NCBI GenBank assembly: GCA_964202965.1
Contig: CAXNKG010000006.1
Location: 1-64,000, forward strand
Direction: 5' to 3'
Length of the DNA stretch: 64,000 nucleotides
Source of the DNA: CAXNKG01 sp964202965
Lineage (GTDB): Bacteria; Acidobacteriota; Vicinamibacteria; Vicinamibacterales; UBA2999
Within the stretch, counting starts at the first letter, position 1. The number at the start of each line of letters is the position of its first letter. Of the stretch, positions 40,713-49,645 are shown one piece after another. The notes beneath the pieces were generated by a model. It did not search any database. It saw only the letters and a list, made by a program, of their open reading frames with translations, and had not been told where the DNA came from. The translations under genes were made by a program, and so were the position numbers.

Positions 40713-42395
40713 TTAGTCGCGGCCGAAGCGCGAGGCGGTCAAGGTGACATCCGCGGACGCCCACGCCCTTTTGAATCGGGCTTCGATGAGCGACGCCTCG
40801 TACGATTTCTCCTGGGCGCGTAGTGCCTGGAGCAGCCCGAAGAGCGCCCATCCGTTCTCGCGGTTGCGGCGCAGATCCTCCCAATAGACAGTTTCGGCCT
40901 CGGCGGACCGGCCGGCCTTGAGGAGAACCGCCCCGAGGGCGTGGCGCGGCGGAAAGTGAAACTCCGCCGGCTCGGTGTAGACGAGACTGTCCTCCATCCT
41001 GACGGCACGGTCGAGGCGGGCGATCGCTTCGTCGAAATTGCCGCGGGCGGCGGCAATCTCACCAGCGAGCACTTCGGGCGCCGGCGCGAGCGCCGCGTCG
41101 GCGGTGTTCGGCGAGAAGAAGGGCTGTTTGGTCGGTTCCGCGAGGAGCGCGCGGAGCGAGGTCAGTTCTGCCTCCGCCCCCTCCACGCGACTGGTCGCCA
41201 CAAACGACAATCCACGCGCGTAGTGCCAGACCGCCCGCAGCGCGACGTTGAATGACGGCGGCTCCGGCTCCTTGAGCATTTCATCCCAGCGGCCGAATCG
41301 GGTCAGCGCGTAGTACGGCACGATGCGGAAGCCCGCGAGCAGCGGGAGTTCACGAAGCGCCTGATCGTCGATTTTGTCCGCCAGCTGCCGCGCCGATGCG
41401 ATGGCGATGCGGCTCTGGCCCGCGAACGTCGCCGCAAACCACAGGAAGTGAATGTTGTGCGGGTAGTACGCCATCGGGTACAGGCCCTGCGCCCGGCACT
41501 GCGTGATGTAGTCCTCGTCGGCGGCAATCGCCAGCTCGTTCGAGCGCATCGCATCGGCGTACCTGCCCACACGCTGATAGATGTGCCCCGGCATGTGGAC
41601 CATGTGGCCAGCCGCGGGCATGAGCGTCAACAGCGTATCCGCCGCACGTTCGGCCTTTTCCGGCGTCGACGTCGCCTCCATGAGGTGGATGTACATGTGG
41701 AGCGCGCCCGGGTGGCGGGGGTTCCTCGCCATCACCTGCTCGGTGAGCGCAACGGCCTCCGCGATGCCTTCGTGCGGCGTGCCATCGCCCTGCCAGTACC
41801 CCCACGGACGCAGGTCCATCACGGATTCGACGTAGAGCATCGCGGCGTCAAGGTCCTGCGGGTAGCGCCGGTGAAGGGCACGCATCGCTTCCGAATACAT
41901 GCGATCCCGCGAGGTCCGATCGGCGGCGTTCCCTGAATAGCGCTGCGCGAGCGCGTCGATGTAGGCCTGCTCGCGGGCGCTCGCCCGCCCCTTCAGAGAG
42001 AGCGCCTGCTGCACCAGCTCGCGCGCCTGCGGCTCCTCGTTGGGCTCCATCAGCGCGTTGATATTCGGGCCAAGGACGAGCGCCTGGCCCCAGTACGCCA
42101 TCGCCAGGCCGGGGTCGAGCCGTGCCGCCTCGCGAAACGCCCGCCGCGCCTCGGCGTGGTTGAATGCGTACGCGAGGTTCAGCCCCTGATTGATGAACCG
42201 CTGCGCGTCGCGGGTCCTCGTCGAAACCCGGAACTCGTGGGTGCCGAGATTCTGAAGACGCGGGGCCAGCGGACCGGCCGCCGCTTCCTGCTGGGCGGGC
42301 TCGACGTAGTGCACGTGGCCGGGTGCAGGGGTTTGAGCAAACGCCGGTGGCACTGCGGCCGCCAGCGCCGAGGCAAGGACGATGAGCATGCGCAC
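40713..42395 (-). CDS. Exported TPR-repeat protein
   Basis: A 560-residue protein with a signal peptide (MLIVLASALAAAVPPAFAQ) followed by a His/Pro linker and helical tetratricopeptide-type repeats from about residue 55: RFINQGLNLAYAFNHAEARRAFREAARLDPGLAMAYWGQAL is a full TPR-like pair. Later parts contain H-x-x-H-rich segments (HPGALHMYIHLMEA, GHMVHMPGHIYQRVGRYADA). The start is GTG at 42395, fixed by CAGGAGG 8 nt upstream; the ATG two codons later is the alternative. It is probably a periplasmic protein; the repeats imply partner binding, but no partner is known. This family of exported TPR proteins with histidine clusters is common in Acidobacteriota and uncharacterised. Confidence 0.82.
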   Translation of the reverse strand: MRMLIVLASALAAAVPPAFAQTPAPGHVHYVEPAQQEAAAGPLAPRLQNLGTHEFRVSTRTRDAQRFINQGLNLAYAFNHAEARRAFREAARLDPGLAMAYWGQALVLGPNINALMEPNEEPQARELVQQALSLKGRASAREQAYIDALAQRYSGNAADRTSRDRMYSEAMRALHRRYPQDLDAAMLYVESVMDLRPWGYWQGDGTPHEGIAEAVALTEQVMARNPRHPGALHMYIHLMEATSTPEKAERAADTLLTLMPAAGHMVHMPGHIYQRVGRYADAMRSNELAIAADEDYITQCRAQGLYPMAYYPHNIHFLWFAATFAGQSRIAIASARQLADKIDDQALRELPLLAGFRIVPYYALTRFGRWDEMLKEPEPPSFNVALRAVWHYARGLSFVATSRVEGAEAELTSLRALLAEPTKQPFFSPNTADAALAPAPEVLAGEIAAARGNFDEAIARLDRAVRMEDSLVYTEPAEFHFPPRHALGAVLLKAGRSAEAETVYWEDLRRNRENGWALFGLLQALRAQEKSYEASLIEARFKRAWASADVTLTASRFGRD

Positions 42396-42494
42396 GAGAC
42401 AATCCTCCTGGACACCTATCGTCGGGATTGTAGCCGCAATAGCCGGCCAGCCCGATCGCCGGCTCAATCGTCGCTACTATGTGGGCAGCCACTG

Positions 42495-43220
42495 ATGCCT
42501 GCCTACTCCTGGTACGACCCTGTCGTCCTCGCGTTCGTGATCATCCCCGTCCTGCTCGTCCTCCAGCTCGCGGCCGCCGTCTCGTACGCGTCGCGTCGTC
42601 TCGACGAACCGGACGCCGCGCGCCGGAGCGCGGTGATCGGGACGCTGGTCGTCGCGGCGATCTGGATGGCGTTGACGTGGATGGCCGCGGACAGCGGCGT
42701 GCTCCTGCAGTGGGAGGCGACGCCGCCCCCCTTCGCCCTGCTGGTGCTGGCGATTGTGGGATTGGCGGCGACGATCGCCTTCACACCGTACGGGACGCGG
42801 CTCGTCCTCGGCCTGCCACTCTGGACGCTCATCGCCATCCAGGGATTTCGACTGCCGCTGGAGCTCGCGATGCACGGCATGTACGACCGCGGGATCATGC
42901 CGGTGCAGATGAGTTACTCGGGACGCAACTTCGACATCGTCAGCGGGATCACGGCGATGGTGCTGGCGTGGCTGGTGGCCACCGGGCGCGCCGGCCGCCG
43001 GCTCGCCCTTGCCTGGAACATCCTCGGGTTGGCGCTCCTCCTGAACATCGTCGGCGTCGCGATTCTGTCCACGCCCCGTTTTCAATTCTTCGGGCCCGAC
43101 CGCCTGAATGTCTGGGTGATGCATCCTCCGTTCGTCTGGCTTCCGGCGGTGATGGTCCTTGCCGCCCTCGCGGGACATCTCCTGATCTTCCGGGCACTCT
43201 CGGGTCACACACCACGATGA
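42495..43220 (+). CDS. Multi-pass inner-membrane protein of unknown function
   Basis: A 241-residue protein with about seven hydrophobic spans (VVLAFVIIPVLLVLQLAAAV, SAVIGTLVVAAIWMALTWMA, FALLVLAIVGLAATIAF, LPLWTLIAIQGFRLPLELAMHGMY, GITAMVLAWLVATG, LALAWNILGLALLLNIVGVAIL, WLPAVMVLAALAGHLLIF). A conserved-looking loop FRLPLEL-MHGMYDRGIMPVQMSYSGRNFDIV sits between spans 4 and 5. It resembles uncharacterised membrane proteins; no transport motif is seen. Its stop overlaps the ATG of the MetE-like gene (ATGA), so the two are coupled. Confidence 0.82.
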   Translation: MPAYSWYDPVVLAFVIIPVLLVLQLAAAVSYASRRLDEPDAARRSAVIGTLVVAAIWMALTWMAADSGVLLQWEATPPPFALLVLAIVGLAATIAFTPYGTRLVLGLPLWTLIAIQGFRLPLELAMHGMYDRGIMPVQMSYSGRNFDIVSGITAMVLAWLVATGRAGRRLALAWNILGLALLLNIVGVAILSTPRFQFFGPDRLNVWVMHPPFVWLPAVMVLAALAGHLLIFRALSGHTPR

Positions 43221-44398
43221 AACGAAGCACCGACCGTATCCTGACGACCCACACCGGCAGCCTCGTACGGCCACCCGATCTCCTGGACTTTGCGCGCGCG
43301 CGGCAGAAGGGGCAGCCAGTCGATCAGCAGCGCTTCGACGCGACACTCAAGGATGCCGTCGGCGCCGTAGTGGATCGCCAGGTTAAGACCGGCATCGACG
43401 TGCCGAACGACGGCGAGTTCGGCAAGTCGACGAGCTGGTCGCTCTACGCGTTGAAGCGGCTGAGCGGCTTCGAGCTACGGGAGGCGAAGGGCGGCAGCGC
43501 ATTCGCGCGTGGCGCCGACCGTGCCAGGTTCGCCGAGTTCTACGCGGAACTCGAGGGACGCGGCGACGGCAAGGACTGGTCGAACGTCACGGTGCTCGAC
43601 GCCGTCTGCACGGGCCCGATTGCGTACAACGGTCTCTTCGAGCTGCAGCGCGACATCGACAACCTCAAAGCCGCGACGCGCGCGGCTGGCGCCGACGAAG
43701 CGTTCCTGCCGGTGGCTGCTCCGTCGAGCGCCATTCCGGACAGGAAGAACGAGTACTACAAGACTGACGAGGATCTCGTCGTGGCGCTCGCCGAGGCGCT
43801 CAGGACCGAGTACCGCTCGATCATCGACGCGGGATTTCTTCTGCAGGTTGACGACGCGCGGGCCGCGGTCACCTACGATCGGATGGTTCCGCCGGGAACC
43901 TTTGAGGAGTACTACGCCTGGCTGGCGCGGCACGTGGAGATCCTGAACCACGCGCTCGAAGGGTTGCCCGAGGACCGCATCCGCTACCACGTCTGCTGGG
44001 GAAGCTGGCCCGGACCCCACACGACGGATGTCCCGCTCCGGAAGATCGTGGACCTCGTGCTGAAAGTGAACGCGGGCGCGTACCTGATTGAATCAGCCAA
44101 TCCGCGGCACGAGCACGAATGGCGTGTCTGGCAGGACGTGAAACTGCCGGCGGGCAAGGTGCTCGTTCCCGGCGTCGTCAGCCACGGCACCAATGTCGTG
44201 GAGCACCCGGAGCTCGTGGCCGAGCGCCTCGCCCGCTTCGCGTCATGCGTGGGCCGCGAGAACGTGATTGCGGGCACCGACTGCGGCTTTGCGCAGGAAG
44301 AGCTGAACCGCCGCGTCCATCCGTCCGTGATGTGGGCGAAGCTCGAGGCACTCGTGGAAGGGGCGAAGCTCGCGAGCCGGCAGCTCTGGCGACGTTAG
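43217..44398 (+). CDS. Cobalamin-independent methionine synthase II family protein
   Basis: A 393-residue single-domain relative of the MetE C-terminal barrel. The family start ILTTHTGSLVRPPDLLDF is present. The DVPNDGEFGKSTSWS segment, YHVCWGSWPGPHTTDVPLRKIVDLVLKV and ENVIAGTDCGFAQ supply the His/Cys residues that bind zinc in the superfamily. Stand-alone members lack the N-terminal MetE half and are usually annotated as 5-methyltetrahydropteroyltriglutamate-homocysteine methyltransferase-like; several act in other methyl transfers or degradative pathways, so the substrate is uncertain. It overlaps the upstream membrane protein gene and is convergent with the bicupin (stops overlap). Confidence 0.87.
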   Translation: MKRSTDRILTTHTGSLVRPPDLLDFARARQKGQPVDQQRFDATLKDAVGAVVDRQVKTGIDVPNDGEFGKSTSWSLYALKRLSGFELREAKGGSAFARGADRARFAEFYAELEGRGDGKDWSNVTVLDAVCTGPIAYNGLFELQRDIDNLKAATRAAGADEAFLPVAAPSSAIPDRKNEYYKTDEDLVVALAEALRTEYRSIIDAGFLLQVDDARAAVTYDRMVPPGTFEEYYAWLARHVEILNHALEGLPEDRIRYHVCWGSWPGPHTTDVPLRKIVDLVLKVNAGAYLIESANPRHEHEWRVWQDVKLPAGKVLVPGVVSHGTNVVEHPELVAERLARFASCVGRENVIAGTDCGFAQEELNRRVHPSVMWAKLEALVEGAKLASRQLWRR

Positions 44399-45225
44399 CT
44401 CTGGACCCAGAGCACCGGCTTCCCCGTCCCGTCGTCCGTGCCCTTGATGTACCAGTTCTTGCCCAGCGGATCGTGGTCCATCGTCGTGGCGAAATCGAAC
44501 GGGGCCTGGAATTCGATGTAGTCAAATCCGGACTCTGACGCGATCAGCTGGTGCCACTCCCCCGCCGGGATCAGGACCAGGCTGCCCGGCCCGATCGGAA
44601 GGCTCCCGGTGTCGTGCTGTACTTCTCCGGTCCCCTGCTCAATCAGGTAGAAGTGCTCGGGCGCGATCGCGCTCCCCGGTGACGCGTTGTGCACATGGCG
44701 CGGCGAATGCGCGTGCGGCGCATACTGCATACGGCCAAGCTGCAGATCCCACGACCCGGACAGCCCCGTTTCCCTGTTCACCCAGAACGTTCGCTCCCGG
44801 AAGCGCTTCTCATCGATCAGCGACCGCAGGCGGGCTTCTTCGAAAAAATAGCCGGCCGGCGACCCAGGCCCGGCGGGCTTTCCCGTGTGCTTGGGCACGG
44901 TGACCAGGAGAAGCACGAGCGGACTGCCCGAGGCTCCGACCGTGGCTTCCTCCGATGGTTCCAGATAGACACCGGCGCGCCGCTGCGCCGTGTACTCGGT
45001 CGCGCCCCCCGCTCGTGTGTGGGTCACGATGGCGTCATTGCCGTCGAGGATATAGACCACCTGAGTCCTGTCGCTGGGCGCCACGCGGGACGTCTTTCCA
45101 GGATCGACGTCCTTGATGGCGACGTGCACGCGCGTTCCGTTCTCGGACGGAACCAGGACGTGTCTCGCGTGCCCTTCCTGGATCGGCGTTTTCGTCGTGC
45201 GGCCGACATCAATCACGGCGATCAT
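44395..45225 (-). CDS. Bicupin protein
   Basis: A 276-residue protein with two cupin domains. The first (residues ~30-105) lacks the metal-binding histidines (HVAIKDVDPGKTSRV, VVYILDGNDAIV). The second (~160-265) has a full set: MQYAPHAHSPRHVHN, PEHFYLIEQGTGEVQHD and GSLVLIPAGEWHQLIA, so one metal ion is expected there. Bicupins include oxalate decarboxylases, dioxygenases and isomerases; this one cannot be narrowed. It has no signal peptide. Its ATG overlaps the stop of the M1 peptidase gene upstream (4 nt), indicating coupled translation. Confidence 0.8.
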   Translation of the reverse strand: MIAVIDVGRTTKTPIQEGHARHVLVPSENGTRVHVAIKDVDPGKTSRVAPSDRTQVVYILDGNDAIVTHTRAGGATEYTAQRRAGVYLEPSEEATVGASGSPLVLLLVTVPKHTGKPAGPGSPAGYFFEEARLRSLIDEKRFRERTFWVNRETGLSGSWDLQLGRMQYAPHAHSPRHVHNASPGSAIAPEHFYLIEQGTGEVQHDTGSLPIGPGSLVLIPAGEWHQLIASESGFDYIEFQAPFDFATTMDHDPLGKNWYIKGTDDGTGKPVLWVQS

Positions 45226-47762
45226 GTGCCGCTCTCAATCCGGAATAGTTCGTCTGCGGCGGTCAGGACGGTCCATCGCAGCCGCTGCGGATACTGCAGC
45301 TCGCGCCCGAGAAAATCGCGGACGATGGCCGCCACCTCCCCCGATCGATGACCGGCCAGCACCGATTCAATCCAGCGCGCGGGGAAGAAGATGTCGCCGG
45401 TCCGCTGTACTTCCCTGAGGAGATCGAGGCTCGGACGAACGAACCGCACCGCATGAGCGGCGCGGAGCGGATGATTCAGGTAGGCAAGCGTCTCGGCCGC
45501 CCACGGCTCGCGCCGCCGGTTCTCCACGGCGCGCAGGCGTTCGAACGCGGCCTCGCGCACGGCCGGATCGTTCGAGAGCGCCGGCATCACGAACGCAAAC
45601 CGGGCCTTGCGGTCGGGATTCTGGATCCGGCCGTGCTGCGTCTTCAGGATGTCCGGCCAGCCTGGCACCTCGCGGACCGCCAGTTCCTGCGCCATCGCAA
45701 TGTCGTCCGTCTCGGCAAACGTCAATCCAGGGATCGTCTCCGTCCGGCGCCACACGGCCTCCAGCCACTGGACCCCGGCGGCCGTCACCGCCACGTCCCG
45801 ATAGGCGGAGAACCATGCGGCCTTGGCGCTGCTCGTCTTCGCGCCCGTGATGCCGGCGCGCAGGACGGCCTCGATGGCGGCGGCGCGGCGCGTCCGTTCC
45901 TCCGGAGGCAGGTGCCGCCAGAACGCCCGCGCGGTGTAGCCCAGCACCCGCTGAACGTTCTGCTCGTCCTGTTCCACCGGCAGCGCCCGTGCGATCGTGT
46001 CGAGGAGCGATGCTGCCTGAATGTGCCCCTCCAGCATGTTTTCCCAGAGGGCGGTCCAGCCGCTTCCCCGCGTGAGGGCATCGTCGATCGTCTGGATGTG
46101 GCCAAGGAGATAGTCCCGGCTTTGCTCGTCCAGGACGAACAGGCCGTACCCGAGCCCCGCGCCATTTGGCAGCACGAACAGCGGCTCCGGCAGACCCTCC
46201 GCGTCGCGCACGCGCGTTGTGCGACCGCTCACGTACGCCCGCACGTCGCGGGTGCGCCCCGGATACCCGAGCGTCACGCGGAGCTGCTGCGGCCAGACCA
46301 GTCCGCGGCCCAGGGGGTCGGTGGCCTGCAGCGTCAGACGTGAAATGCGGCCGCGAGCGAGCTGTAGCGCCGATGCGAACTCCGGCCGGCCCCGTTCCTC
46401 CACCCACGCGTGGCTCCATTCGGCCAGGTTCTCAGACGTCCTGGCGTCAAGAATGCGAATGAGATCGAGCCATGTGGCGTTGCCGAAGGAGAAGGCCTTC
46501 AGGTACTCGCGCAGGCCGTCGCGGAAGCGCGACTCGCCGACAATCATTTCCAGCTGCCGCATGACGATCGGCGCCTTCTGGTAAATGATGGCGCCGTACA
46601 TCTGGCCCGCGTCCTCGAGATTGGCCAGCTCCTGACGGATGGGATTGGAGCCGGCCGTGCGATCGACCTGATAGGCACCGGGATAATGCGCCAGCAGAAA
46701 CCGCAGCTGGTGATTCACCTGCGGGAATGCCGGATTCACGATCTTCGCCGCCATGAAATTGGCGAAGACTTCCTTCATCCAGACGTCGTTGAACCACCGC
46801 ATCGTGACCAGGTCGCCGAACCACATGTGCGACGTCTCGTGCGCGATCACGCTCGCGCGATCGAGCATCTGGTTCTGTGTCGCCGATTCATCGAGCAGAA
46901 TCGACCCGGCGTTGTACAGGATCGCCCCCGGATGCTCCATGCCGCTGAACTGAAACGCCGGGATGGCGACGATGTCGAACTTGCCGAACGGGTACGGAAT
47001 CGCGGTGTAGTCTTCCAGCCAGCGGAGCGCCGCCGCATGCAGATCGAAGACCGCGTCGCGGTTTCGCGCGACCTTGGCCGTGTCCGTCTCGCGATGGAAC
47101 ATGCGGAACTGGCGGCCGCCCCGATCGGCCGTTTCCACCATGAACCGTCCGGCGGCGAAGGCGAAGAGATACGTCGAGATGGGCTGCGTCTCGGCAAACC
47201 GTACGCGCGTACGGCCCGCCCGCGTCTCGGCTGCCGCCTGAGCGCCGTTCGCCACCGCCTGCCATCCCTCTGGAATGTCGAGGGTGAGCGTGTAGCGCGC
47301 CTTCAGATCCGGCTGGTCGAAGCAGGGAAACGCGCGATGGGCGCGCGCCGGAACGAAGAGGGAATACACAAACTCGGGGTCGCGATTCAGCGGATCGTTG
47401 CCCGCGACGAAATCGATGGTGATTTCGTTCTCGCCGGCGCGCGTGGCGGCGGCGGGGATCAGGAGGTGGCCGTTCGTGGCGCCGTAGGCAACGGCGGCTC
47501 CGGCCACCGTCACGCCGGCGACCTGGTCCGGCGGGGCGGCAAAGTCCAGTTCGACCAGTCGAGGCGCCGCGAGGGCGAATCGCACGATGATTCGGCCTTT
47601 GACGGGCTGCGAGGGGTCGGCGGGGATTGTCAGCGTCAGGTCGTAGCGAAGCGATCGGAACGCCCGGGCGCGGTCCCGGGCCAGCGCCTCCGACACGCCC
47701 CGTTCCGGGAGCCTAGCGCCAGTCTGGGCCGTGACCATTGCCGCCAGCAACAGCGCGAGCAT
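45222..47762 (-). CDS. M1-family metalloaminopeptidase (aminopeptidase N type)
   Basis: An 846-residue zinc peptidase with a short signal peptide (MLALLLAAMVTAQTG). An N-terminal beta domain is followed by the catalytic domain with SGMEHPGAILYN (the GxMEN-equivalent exopeptidase loop) and VIAHETSHMWFGDLVTMRWFNDVWMKEVFA, i.e. HExxH plus the downstream Glu that completes zinc binding. A C-terminal alpha-helical ERAP-like domain follows. It trims N-terminal residues from peptides, here in the periplasm or outside the cell. The downstream bicupin overlaps by 4 nt. It is divergent from the cupredoxin gene, 33 nt away. Confidence 0.94.
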   Translation of the reverse strand: MLALLLAAMVTAQTGARLPERGVSEALARDRARAFRSLRYDLTLTIPADPSQPVKGRIIVRFALAAPRLVELDFAAPPDQVAGVTVAGAAVAYGATNGHLLIPAAATRAGENEITIDFVAGNDPLNRDPEFVYSLFVPARAHRAFPCFDQPDLKARYTLTLDIPEGWQAVANGAQAAAETRAGRTRVRFAETQPISTYLFAFAAGRFMVETADRGGRQFRMFHRETDTAKVARNRDAVFDLHAAALRWLEDYTAIPYPFGKFDIVAIPAFQFSGMEHPGAILYNAGSILLDESATQNQMLDRASVIAHETSHMWFGDLVTMRWFNDVWMKEVFANFMAAKIVNPAFPQVNHQLRFLLAHYPGAYQVDRTAGSNPIRQELANLEDAGQMYGAIIYQKAPIVMRQLEMIVGESRFRDGLREYLKAFSFGNATWLDLIRILDARTSENLAEWSHAWVEERGRPEFASALQLARGRISRLTLQATDPLGRGLVWPQQLRVTLGYPGRTRDVRAYVSGRTTRVRDAEGLPEPLFVLPNGAGLGYGLFVLDEQSRDYLLGHIQTIDDALTRGSGWTALWENMLEGHIQAASLLDTIARALPVEQDEQNVQRVLGYTARAFWRHLPPEERTRRAAAIEAVLRAGITGAKTSSAKAAWFSAYRDVAVTAAGVQWLEAVWRRTETIPGLTFAETDDIAMAQELAVREVPGWPDILKTQHGRIQNPDRKARFAFVMPALSNDPAVREAAFERLRAVENRRREPWAAETLAYLNHPLRAAHAVRFVRPSLDLLREVQRTGDIFFPARWIESVLAGHRSGEVAAIVRDFLGRELQYPQRLRWTVLTAADELFRIESGT

Positions 47763-47795
47763 GCCGTGACGATATCACCGGTGTACTCCACTAAA

Positions 47796-48491
47796 ATGCG
47801 CCGAGTGCGTCGACGTCTGCGCGTTCTTCTGCTCGCGGCGGCCGCGACCGGATTTCTTGCCGCCGGCACCCGTGCGCCGCACGGTCAGGAAGCCGCCGGC
47901 GTTCGGGGACGCGTCGAGATCGGCATTCCGATCTCTACACGGCGGCCGACGACAGCGTACCCGACGCGTTCGGTCCCCTCGCCCAGGCTGGCGCCGGGGT
48001 CCGAGCGGCGCAACGTCGTCGTCTACCTTCGGAACATGCAGCCCCAGCGCGTCGCGCCGATGCGCGTGGCGATCCGGCAGCGCGACGAAGCGTTCACGCC
48101 ACGCGTCGTCGCCGTGACGGTGGGGTCCGACGTCGAATTCCCGAACGACGACCCGCTCTATCACAACGTGTTCTCGCTCTCGCGGATCAGGACCTTCAAC
48201 CTGGGCCGTTATCCGCGGGGGGACACCCGCACGGTCCGTTTCGATCGTCCCGGTGTGGTCAAGATCTTCTGCGAGATTCACTCGCATATGAGCGCCACCG
48301 TCATGGTGTTCGATCATCCCTGGTTCACCGTCCCGAATGAAGCCGGACAGTTCGAGCTGACGGGCGTGCCCGCCGGGGAGCGGCAGATCACCGCCCGGCA
48401 CGAGCGGCTTGGCGACACCACGGTGAACGTCCGGGTCGAGTTGGGCCGGACGCTGCAGGCGGATTTCGTCCTGCCTGTCCCCGAACAATGA
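47796..48491 (+). CDS. Exported cupredoxin with C-terminal carboxypeptidase-regulatory-like segment
   Basis: A 231-residue exported protein; the signal peptide starts MRRVRRRLRVLLLAAAATGF. The plastocyanin-like copper site is complete: H123 (DPLYHNVFSL), then C159, H162 and M165 in FCEIHSHMSATVMV. The C-terminal ~55 residues (GQFELTGVPAGERQITARH ... ADFVLPVP) form a transthyretin-like beta domain. This combination is often annotated as methylamine-utilisation-like. It probably carries electrons or copper in the periplasm. It is followed by an outer-membrane barrel and a convergent HupE/UreJ-like gene. Confidence 0.88.
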   Translation: MRRVRRRLRVLLLAAAATGFLAAGTRAPHGQEAAGVRGRVEIGIPISTRRPTTAYPTRSVPSPRLAPGSERRNVVVYLRNMQPQRVAPMRVAIRQRDEAFTPRVVAVTVGSDVEFPNDDPLYHNVFSLSRIRTFNLGRYPRGDTRTVRFDRPGVVKIFCEIHSHMSATVMVFDHPWFTVPNEAGQFELTGVPAGERQITARHERLGDTTVNVRVELGRTLQADFVLPVPEQ

Positions 48492-48570
48492 CACGTCCGC
48501 ACGGCTCGTCGCGCTCGGCGAGCCCTCCCCTGCACCAGCGTCTCGACAGCCAGTTGGTGTGATCGTGCGG

Positions 48571-49641
48571 ATGCGGCTCCGGTGCCCCATCGCGTTCGTC
48601 GTCTGGGCACTTCTCACGCCGTGTCACGCCGCGGCGCAGACGGCACGTCCCTCGACGCTGGCGATCGATACCACGGCGGCCACCGACAGCGCCGTCGACG
48701 CCAACGGCAACGGCGCCTATGGCATGGCGCTCGACGCGTTCGTCTCGGTCGGCATCGGACGGTTCGAGGTCATCGCGTGGCCAATCGTTCAGCGCCTGCA
48801 GTCGGGCCAATGGAACCGCGATATCTGGATCGCCGCGCTGCGATACGAGCGTCCGGGGCCCATAGGCGTTCGCGTCGACGCCGGACTCATTCCGGCGCCG
48901 ATCGGCCTGGCGAATCTGACGGTGCGCCGTCCGCACTTGAACCCCACGATTTCCTCGCCGTCTTCGCTCTTCTCGCAGCTGCCGCCTCTCGAGCCGGCCC
49001 TGAGAGCGCCGCGCGCGAACCTCCTCGGCGGCCTCTATCCGCTGGGCGGCCAGGTCACGGTGTCCGGCGCGCACTGGGATGTGCGAGCAGGCGTGATCGA
49101 CACATCGCCGCTGCGCCGGAGACGGATTCTGTCGCGTACCAACCCCCCGCGATTCACCAACGTGCTCGTGGGCGGAGGCGTCACGCCATTCGTCGGATTC
49201 CGCGTCGGCGCGTCGATGACGCACGGCGGATGGCAGCGCGCGGGCGAGAGTCCCGTCGTCGCCTCGACGCATGACGCGACCGTGGTCACCATCGAATCCG
49301 AGTTCTTGTACGCCTATACGAAGGTTGCCGGCGAATGGGTGCGCGACTCCATCGGGACCAGCCTCGGGACGCGGGTGGCGTCGGGGTGGTTCGTGCAGGG
49401 CCAGCAGACGCTCGCACCCCGCTGGTTCGTATCGGGACGCGTCGAGCGCATGAGTTCACCATTCGTGCGGGCCGCAGGCGTTCTCGATCAGCAACTGGCG
49501 GGGGTGGAGGAAGTCGTTGGATTTCGCGTGACGCCGGAATGGACGCTGCGTCTCGGTCATCGGGCGCGCCGCGTCTTCGGCCGCTCCACGTACGACAATC
49601 AGGCCGCCGCCTCCATCGTCTGGTGGCGGCGTTGGTTCTAA
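48571..49641 (+). CDS. Predicted outer-membrane beta-barrel protein
   Basis: A 356-residue protein with a signal peptide (MRLRCPIAFVVWALLTPCHAAAQ) and amphipathic beta strands throughout, e.g. MALDAFVSVGIGRFEVIAWPIV, IWIAALRYERP, VRAGVIDTS, WFVSGRVERM, ending WWRRWF with the terminal Phe used for outer-membrane insertion. It resembles porin-like proteins found beside cupredoxin genes; no specific channel family is assigned. An alternative GTG start lies 4 codons upstream. It lies 79 nt after the cupredoxin and ends 4 nt from the convergent HupE/UreJ gene. Confidence 0.72.
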   Translation: MRLRCPIAFVVWALLTPCHAAAQTARPSTLAIDTTAATDSAVDANGNGAYGMALDAFVSVGIGRFEVIAWPIVQRLQSGQWNRDIWIAALRYERPGPIGVRVDAGLIPAPIGLANLTVRRPHLNPTISSPSSLFSQLPPLEPALRAPRANLLGGLYPLGGQVTVSGAHWDVRAGVIDTSPLRRRRILSRTNPPRFTNVLVGGGVTPFVGFRVGASMTHGGWQRAGESPVVASTHDATVVTIESEFLYAYTKVAGEWVRDSIGTSLGTRVASGWFVQGQQTLAPRWFVSGRVERMSSPFVRAAGVLDQQLAGVEEVVGFRVTPEWTLRLGHRARRVFGRSTYDNQAAASIVWWRRWF

Positions 49642-49645
49642 GCCG